Part shown: piece after piece, positions 13,313 to 16,820 of the stretch | Numbering within the stretch: position 1 is the first letter of the stretch | Layout: every line of letters begins with the position of its first letter | Assembly (NCBI GenBank): GCA_027074805.1 | Contig: JALTCK010000149.1 | Span: 1-16,820, forward strand | Source of the DNA: Thermococcus sp. | GTDB lineage: Archaea; Methanobacteriota_B; Thermococci; Thermococcales; Thermococcaceae | Direction: 5' to 3' | DNA length: 16,820 nt | The notes under the pieces: model-generated | The model's database searches: none | The model's input: the letters and a program-made list of their open reading frames with translations, nothing else | Told to the model about the DNA's origin: nothing | Position numbers and translations under genes: made by a program

Positions 13313-13990
13313 ATGGTTAGACTCCCCTTCCGCGACACGTACTACGATTTGAGGCCGACCAAAATCATTGCTTTGGCCAAGAACTACGCCGAGCACGCGA
13401 AGGAGATGGAGAGCGACGTCCCGGAGAAGCCGATAATCTTCCTCAAACCGCCTTCGGCCCTAATCGGCCCTGGTGAGCCTATAATCCTACCCAGAATGAG
13501 CAAAAGGGTTGACCACGAGGTCGAGCTGGCGGTGATAATCGGGAAGCGTGCAAAGCGTGTTCCAGCCGAGAAGGCGATGGATCACGTCCTCGGCTACACA
13601 ATACTCCTTGACATAACCGCTCGCGACCTGCAGGCCGAGGCGAGGGAGAAGGGCCTCCCTTGGAGCCTCTCGAAGGGCTTCGACACCTTCGCCCCCGTCG
13701 GCCCGAGGGTCGTTGACAGGCGTGAGCTGGACATATCGAACCTTGAAATTGGTCTGAAGGTGAACGGGGAGCTGAGACAGCTTGGCTGCACCAGTCAGAT
13801 GGTCTTCACGGTTCCGGAGATAATAGAGTACGTGAGCTCTGTTATGACCCTAGAGCCGGGTGACATAATAGCGACGGGCACACCGGCGGGAGTCGGCCCG
13901 CTGAGGCACGGAGACAAAGTCGAGGCGTGGATAGAGGGCATCGGAAAAGTGGAATTCGACGTCCTGAGCGAGGGCTCGATACTCTGCTGA
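13313..13990 (+). CDS. Fumarylacetoacetate hydrolase (FAH) family protein
   Basis: A 225-residue single-domain FAH-superfamily enzyme; members hydrolyse, decarboxylate or isomerise beta-diketo or 2-oxo acids using a divalent metal. The family's metal ligands are present: Glu69 and Glu71 in VDHEVELAVIIG (66-77) and Asp100 in LLDITARDLQ (98-107). Other motifs are IALAKNYAEHAKEM (19-32), FLKPPSALIGPGEPI (43-57), SKGFDTFAPVGP (120-131) and GDIIATGTPAGVGPL (183-197). The start ATG 13313 follows GGAGGTGA at 13301-13308. Short archaeal proteins of this type are variously annotated as acylpyruvase, oxaloacetate decarboxylase or 2-hydroxyhepta-2,4-diene-1,7-dioate isomerase; the sequence alone does not choose. 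It has no functional neighbours; it converges on the next gene with only 2 bases between the stops. Confidence 0.92.
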   Translation: MVRLPFRDTYYDLRPTKIIALAKNYAEHAKEMESDVPEKPIIFLKPPSALIGPGEPIILPRMSKRVDHEVELAVIIGKRAKRVPAEKAMDHVLGYTILLDITARDLQAEAREKGLPWSLSKGFDTFAPVGPRVVDRRELDISNLEIGLKVNGELRQLGCTSQMVFTVPEIIEYVSSVMTLEPGDIIATGTPAGVGPLRHGDKVEAWIEGIGKVEFDVLSEGSILC

Positions 13991-13992
13991 TT

Positions 13993-14379
13993 TCACTTCC
14001 TGTCCACGAGCTTTACAGAAATCCACTGCATTCCTTTTTCCTCGTTTTTGACGACGAGAAGGTAGTCTCCCTCGGGAATCTTGACGTCATTGAACTCCAC
14101 TCTCTTTACGTGCTCCCAGGCTTTATAGTGCTCAAAGGATTCCCTTTCCTTGAACTTCTTGAAGTCCTCCTTTGTGAGTATGTAGACGCTAACGTTTCCA
14201 TTTGCCTTTATGTAACCGCTGAGCGTCGAGTTCCCGAGGAGGTTGTATTCCTTGTAGTCCTCAAGGTTGGTCTTCCACTCGTAGTTTATGTTTCCGTAGT
14301 GGTTCACGAGGTAGTTCACGCCGAGCCCTATTAAAGCTACCAACCCTACCATGAGAACGGCCACCGCGGACTTCTTCAT
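13993..14379 (-). CDS. Small membrane-anchored extracytoplasmic protein
   Basis: A 128-residue protein with an N-terminal positively charged hydrophobic segment (MKKSAVAVLMVGLVALIGLG) acting as signal or anchor, then a Tyr/Asn/Lys-rich outer domain containing NxS/T sequons (NST, NVS) and a C-terminal beta pattern: KANGNVSVYILTKEDFKKFK, then VEFNDVKIPEGDYLLVVKNE. The latter resembles the small beta-sandwich seen in archaeal exported proteins that combine a turn D-V-x-I-P-x-G-x-Y with a final strand WISVKL. There are no cysteines. The start ATG 14379 follows GGTGGTG at 14382-14388. Transcribed alone from its own promoter; it converges with the FAH gene. Function unknown. Confidence 0.75.
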   Translation of the reverse strand: MKKSAVAVLMVGLVALIGLGVNYLVNHYGNINYEWKTNLEDYKEYNLLGNSTLSGYIKANGNVSVYILTKEDFKKFKERESFEHYKAWEHVKRVEFNDVKIPEGDYLLVVKNEEKGMQWISVKLVDRK

Positions 14380-14408
14380 GACACCACCGATAAATACATG
14401 AAATACAA

Positions 14409-14418
14409 CTTAAAAAAG
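14409..14418 (-). promoter_or_regulatory. TATA box of the small anchored-protein gene
   Basis: Minus-strand CTTTTTTAAG, centred about 26 bases before 14388, where the GGTGGTG ribosome-binding site begins. It lies just after the end of trm14 on the same strand. Confidence 0.4.
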
Positions 14419-14426
14419 TTTTTGTG

Positions 14427-15524
14427 TCATTCTATCACGTAGGCATGAACCATCAGCCCGCCGTGGCCGATCAGGCGGTGATGGAGGATTTTGAAGCCGT
14501 TCTCCCCTATCGCCCTCTCTATCGCCCTCTTCTCCGTCGTTATGAAGACGCCGCGCTTCTCAAGGACTTTGGCAAGTTCGCTGAAGAAATCCATGTAAAG
14601 CTTTGGAATCATACTTTTCCTCCCTATTTTGAGACCGTAGGGAAGGTTGCTGACGGCGAAATCAACCCTATCAACGTGCTCTCTCAGCCTCGTCGCGTCC
14701 CCAAGGATGAATTCTATTTTCCCGTGAACTCCCGCGCTCAGGGCGTTCATCTTAGCTCCATGAAGGTGCTTTCTGAACTTCTCAAGGCAGATTATCCTTC
14801 CAGCGTAGCCCCTAAGAGCCAGCTCAATCGGAATCGTTCCAGAGCCGCAGAACGGGTCAATGAATGAACCTCCATCCGGATTGGCCAGCTCTATCAACGC
14901 GTTCGCTATGCTGGCCTTTAGATGTGCTGGGTGGTCGTAGACACGCCACGGCCTCTTGTGGAGGGAGGAATTCCCAGTGGTGTCAATTCCAAGGAAAAAT
15001 ACCTCCCCAATAAGCTCGGCCCTGAAGATTACCGCCGGGTGGTCGAGGTTCACCCTTGGCCTTCCAAACCGCTCTAAGCGCTCGAATATAGCCTTCCCAA
15101 CTGTTTTGGCAACATCAACGCTCGTTATCTTGTGCTCACCCTTCCTAAAGCTCCTGACTGCAAAGGGCTCGCTCACCTTCACGAAGCGCTCCACGGGAAG
15201 GGAAGCCACGAAATTTTCAATTCTGCCTAACGCTCCCTCTGGTTCGTCCTCTCCAATCCCCCCAAATCTGTCACTAGCTATCTCGACTATGACCCTGTGG
15301 AGGAGCCTTGAGCGCTCGTTCAGATATGTGGAAACGCTCAGCTCCCTCTTCCTTCCCTTCTCGTCGGTGTAGAAGGCCTCGCCAACCTCCGCCAGAACGC
15401 GACCTTCGACACCGAGCGGCTTCTCCTCCACTCGAAACGGAACTCCAAGTTCCCCCAGCAGTGAACGAATCTCTGCACAGGCCAAATCCTCAATCCCTCT
15501 GGATGTCGTTAGGATTAGTCTCAT
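14427..15524 (-). CDS. trm14: tRNA (guanine-N2)-methyltransferase Trm14
   Basis: A 365-residue SAM-dependent enzyme expected to form m2G at position 6 of tRNA, as shown for the Pyrococcus furiosus and Methanocaldococcus homologues. The N-terminal part (MRLILTTSRGIEDLACAEIR, then a THUMP domain to about residue 185) binds the tRNA acceptor end. The C-terminal Rossmann-fold methyltransferase has motif I DPFCGSGTIPIELA (223-236), the acidic LEKF (247-250), GDATRL (275-280) and the catalytic SNLPYGLKIG (292-301), the N-L-P-Y variant typical of Trm14 rather than the usual NPPY. The end GHGGLMVHAYVIE is also characteristic. A minus-strand TATA box at 15545-15553 places the transcription start on the ATG at 15524, so the mRNA is probably leaderless. 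Intact. Confidence 0.92.
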   Translation of the reverse strand: MRLILTTSRGIEDLACAEIRSLLGELGVPFRVEEKPLGVEGRVLAEVGEAFYTDEKGRKRELSVSTYLNERSRLLHRVIVEIASDRFGGIGEDEPEGALGRIENFVASLPVERFVKVSEPFAVRSFRKGEHKITSVDVAKTVGKAIFERLERFGRPRVNLDHPAVIFRAELIGEVFFLGIDTTGNSSLHKRPWRVYDHPAHLKASIANALIELANPDGGSFIDPFCGSGTIPIELALRGYAGRIICLEKFRKHLHGAKMNALSAGVHGKIEFILGDATRLREHVDRVDFAVSNLPYGLKIGRKSMIPKLYMDFFSELAKVLEKRGVFITTEKRAIERAIGENGFKILHHRLIGHGGLMVHAYVIE

Positions 15525-15542
15525 GATTGGCGCTTTCTGGCA

Positions 15543-15580
15543 CTTCTTAAAAGGCTTTGGTTGGGAAGCCTTAAATATTC
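15543..15580. promoter_or_regulatory. Divergent mirrored promoters between trm14 and the methyltransferase gene
   Basis: On the minus strand AGCCTTTTAAGAAG (15543-15556) and on the plus strand GAAGCCTTAAATATTC (15565-15580) are BRE/TATA elements facing away from each other. Their BRE parts form the inverted repeat AAGGCTT (15551-15557) / AAGCCTT (15566-15572). Each TATA centre is about 26 bases from the A of its gene's ATG (15524 and 15600), predicting leaderless mRNAs in both directions. Confidence 0.55.
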
Positions 15581-15599
15581 CAAAGGAGAACTCTCTCCC

Positions 15600-16766
15600 A
15601 TGAGGGAGTCTTGGCGCTTTAGGAGGCTCGTTTTCTTGGTCTTCTCGGTGATTCCTGTTATCTCTGCGCTAGTCCACTACCCTCCTATAATGGACGCGGT
15701 AGGGAGAGTCATGAGCTTTATTGGTCTGGTAATCATAATGCTCTCCGGGGCAATGGCCATTTACATCCACTCCCTCTTCCCTAAGAAGCACAACAGACCT
15801 GAGGACTTTGGGAAGCTTCTCAAAGACGGACTCTACCGCTTTGTGAGGCATCCATTTTATTCGGCCTTCATATTCCTTGGCTTTGGGATTGCCCTCTTCT
15901 TTACCAGCGTTCCCGGAATGATTGCCTCGCTCCTCATGGTCCCCCTCTGGGAGAGACTCGCCGAAATGGAGGAGAGGGAACTCTTAGAATACTGGGGCAA
16001 GGAATACGAGGAGTTCATGGAAACCAGAGGCAGGTTCCTGCCGAAGGCCGACTCCTGCCCGGGCAGATCCCTTCTTGTGTTGGCAACCTTCTTCTTCGGC
16101 TATTTTACTCTCTACGGCCTCAAGGCGCTTTTCGTTGACAGCTACACGGTTGAATTCTTCATCCGGGCAGGCGTTCTCCTCATCCTGACCATCGGCTTCG
16201 TCCTTCTCATATCAAAATCCCTGGGAATAAAGGTCGACTTCGGCTTAAGAAGGGATGGAATCTGGAAGAGCTTCCTACTTGCCTCGGCCCTCTCACTGCC
16301 CAGCCCGCTCCTTCAGCTTCAAGAGGGGAACTTTCACAGCTTCCAAGTTTATGCTCCTCTATTTCTGATATTCCTCTCCTACCTGCTCTTCGCCATTTAC
16401 ACTTTCTCCGTTTTCGTTGCCTTCCCAGTCGAGGTTTTAGATCCGTGCGGAAGGCTCTGGCTGATTGTTCCGCCGCTCTTTCTCTTCGTTTACGACAGCT
16501 ACTTCTTCAACGCGGGAAAGATGCCTCCACTCGGCGACCTCATCCTGTTCGTTCTTTTGTACCCAGTCGTCTACAGGAAGACGAGAAACGTCGCCGGGAT
16601 TATTCTAGCCTACCTTTTCATAGCGGAATGGGATCCCTGGTGGGCCTTTGGGATCGCTTACGGGTGGGATGCCTTTAAACTCGCCGGGCTGGCTAGGGTT
16701 GGCCTTTCTCTGCTCTCGGCATTCCTCCTTCTGTTCATTAAACGGACTCTGAAACAAACCTTTTAA
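15600..16766 (+). CDS. Icmt-like membrane methyltransferase with a polytopic CPBP-like C-terminal half
   Basis: A 388-residue membrane protein. The N-terminal half matches the isoprenylcysteine carboxyl methyltransferase / phospholipid methyltransferase family: helices at about 9-24 and 36-58, the SAM-binding GLYRFVRHPFYSAF (77-90), a helical hairpin to about 115, and the closing EERELLEYWGKEYEEFMETR followed by GRFLP (124-148). The C-terminal half (about 155-380) has seven or so helices. Its late segment VYRKTRNVAGIILAYLF (324-340) resembles the last motif region of CPBP (Rce1-like) intramembrane proteases, but the EExxxR motif and catalytic histidines are not evident, so proteolytic activity is doubtful. 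The start ATG 15600 is set by the TATA box at 15570-15578 (leaderless); the in-frame TTG at 15561 lies upstream of that box. The substrate is unknown; a lipid or prenylated compound is plausible. Confidence 0.75.
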   Translation: MRESWRFRRLVFLVFSVIPVISALVHYPPIMDAVGRVMSFIGLVIIMLSGAMAIYIHSLFPKKHNRPEDFGKLLKDGLYRFVRHPFYSAFIFLGFGIALFFTSVPGMIASLLMVPLWERLAEMEERELLEYWGKEYEEFMETRGRFLPKADSCPGRSLLVLATFFFGYFTLYGLKALFVDSYTVEFFIRAGVLLILTIGFVLLISKSLGIKVDFGLRRDGIWKSFLLASALSLPSPLLQLQEGNFHSFQVYAPLFLIFLSYLLFAIYTFSVFVAFPVEVLDPCGRLWLIVPPLFLFVYDSYFFNAGKMPPLGDLILFVLLYPVVYRKTRNVAGIILAYLFIAEWDPWWAFGIAYGWDAFKLAGLARVGLSLLSAFLLLFIKRTLKQTF

Positions 16767-16770
16767 AATC
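16760..16770 (+). promoter_or_regulatory. TATA box of the gene starting at 16807
   Basis: CTTTTAAAATC with an upstream BRE-like CAAAC, overlapping the end of the methyltransferase gene. The start site is expected near 16790, just before the AAGGTGA site at 16794-16800. Confidence 0.5.
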
Positions 16771-16806
16771 CGGTTCATCTAACTCCGGCTTGTAAGGTGA
16801 TAAAGT

Positions 16807-16820
16807 ATGATCGAAGTTCG
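16807..16820 (+). CDS. Start of the next gene (first codons only)
   Basis: ATG 16807 follows an AAGGTGA ribosome-binding site by 6 bases and has a TATA box at the right distance. Only MIEV is visible before the window ends, so no function can be given. Confidence 0.55.

Noticed and set aside
1..16820. tRNA, rRNA, CRISPR repeats or insertion-sequence ends
   Set aside because: No cloverleaf pattern, conserved rRNA segment, regular repeat-spacer unit, transposase motif or terminal inverted repeats were found by eye on either strand.

Overview
The window looks like a chromosomal segment of a hyperthermophilic euryarchaeon of the order Thermococcales, most likely Thermococcus. The basis is: GGAGGTG/GGTGGTG Shine-Dalgarno sites; archaeal BRE/TATA promoters about 26 nt upstream of leaderless or short-leader starts; an ADP-forming acyl-CoA synthetase alpha subunit encoded without a beta subunit beside it; an archaeal Trm14-type tRNA methyltransferase; a DUF211 gene; and a relic of a Pyrococcus/Thermococcus-type alpha-amylase. 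No rRNA, tRNA, CRISPR array or insertion sequence was seen.

Layout. 1-1791: the 3' part of an unrecognised protein, then two overlapping membrane-protein genes. 1794-2225: a frameshifted membrane-protein relic. 2258-3700: intact nnr (NAD(P)H-hydrate repair). 3710-4330: a frameshifted exported protein. 4413-5891: an AT-rich island with a secreted unknown protein followed by a four-helix membrane protein. 5969-6280 (minus): a degenerate alpha-amylase with its middle deleted. 6287-7740 (minus): an operon of two paralogous ArsR-like regulators flanking a DUF211 gene. 7921-9330: ADP-forming acyl-CoA synthetase alpha subunit, divergent from that operon across a promoter region carrying three copies of an AACGCTY motif. 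9330-9530 (minus): a relic of a vapBC toxin-antitoxin pair. 9591-10875: trpS with a putative Trp-containing leader ORF. 10930-12282: an exported, membrane-anchored clan CD (C25/gingipain-like) cysteine peptidase homologue. 12272-13217 (minus): a heavily decayed membrane protein. 13313-13990: a fumarylacetoacetate-hydrolase family enzyme. 13993-14379 (minus): a small membrane-anchored protein. 14427-15524 (minus): trm14. 15600-16766: an Icmt-like methyltransferase with a polytopic C-terminal half resembling CPBP (Rce1-like) proteins. 16807: the first codons of the next gene.

Two things stand out. First, five separate broken genes or relics lie between intact housekeeping genes, so this is an accessory-rich, actively decaying stretch. 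Two of them (amylase and vapC) show the same pattern: both ends kept, the middle deleted. Second, several regulatory architectures are visible: the shared AACGCTY motifs between the regulator operon and the acyl-CoA synthetase, the MRGGRFWPW leader ORF before trpS, and a mirrored pair of leaderless promoters between trm14 and the methyltransferase. All functional statements rest on motif recognition by eye; no database search was run.
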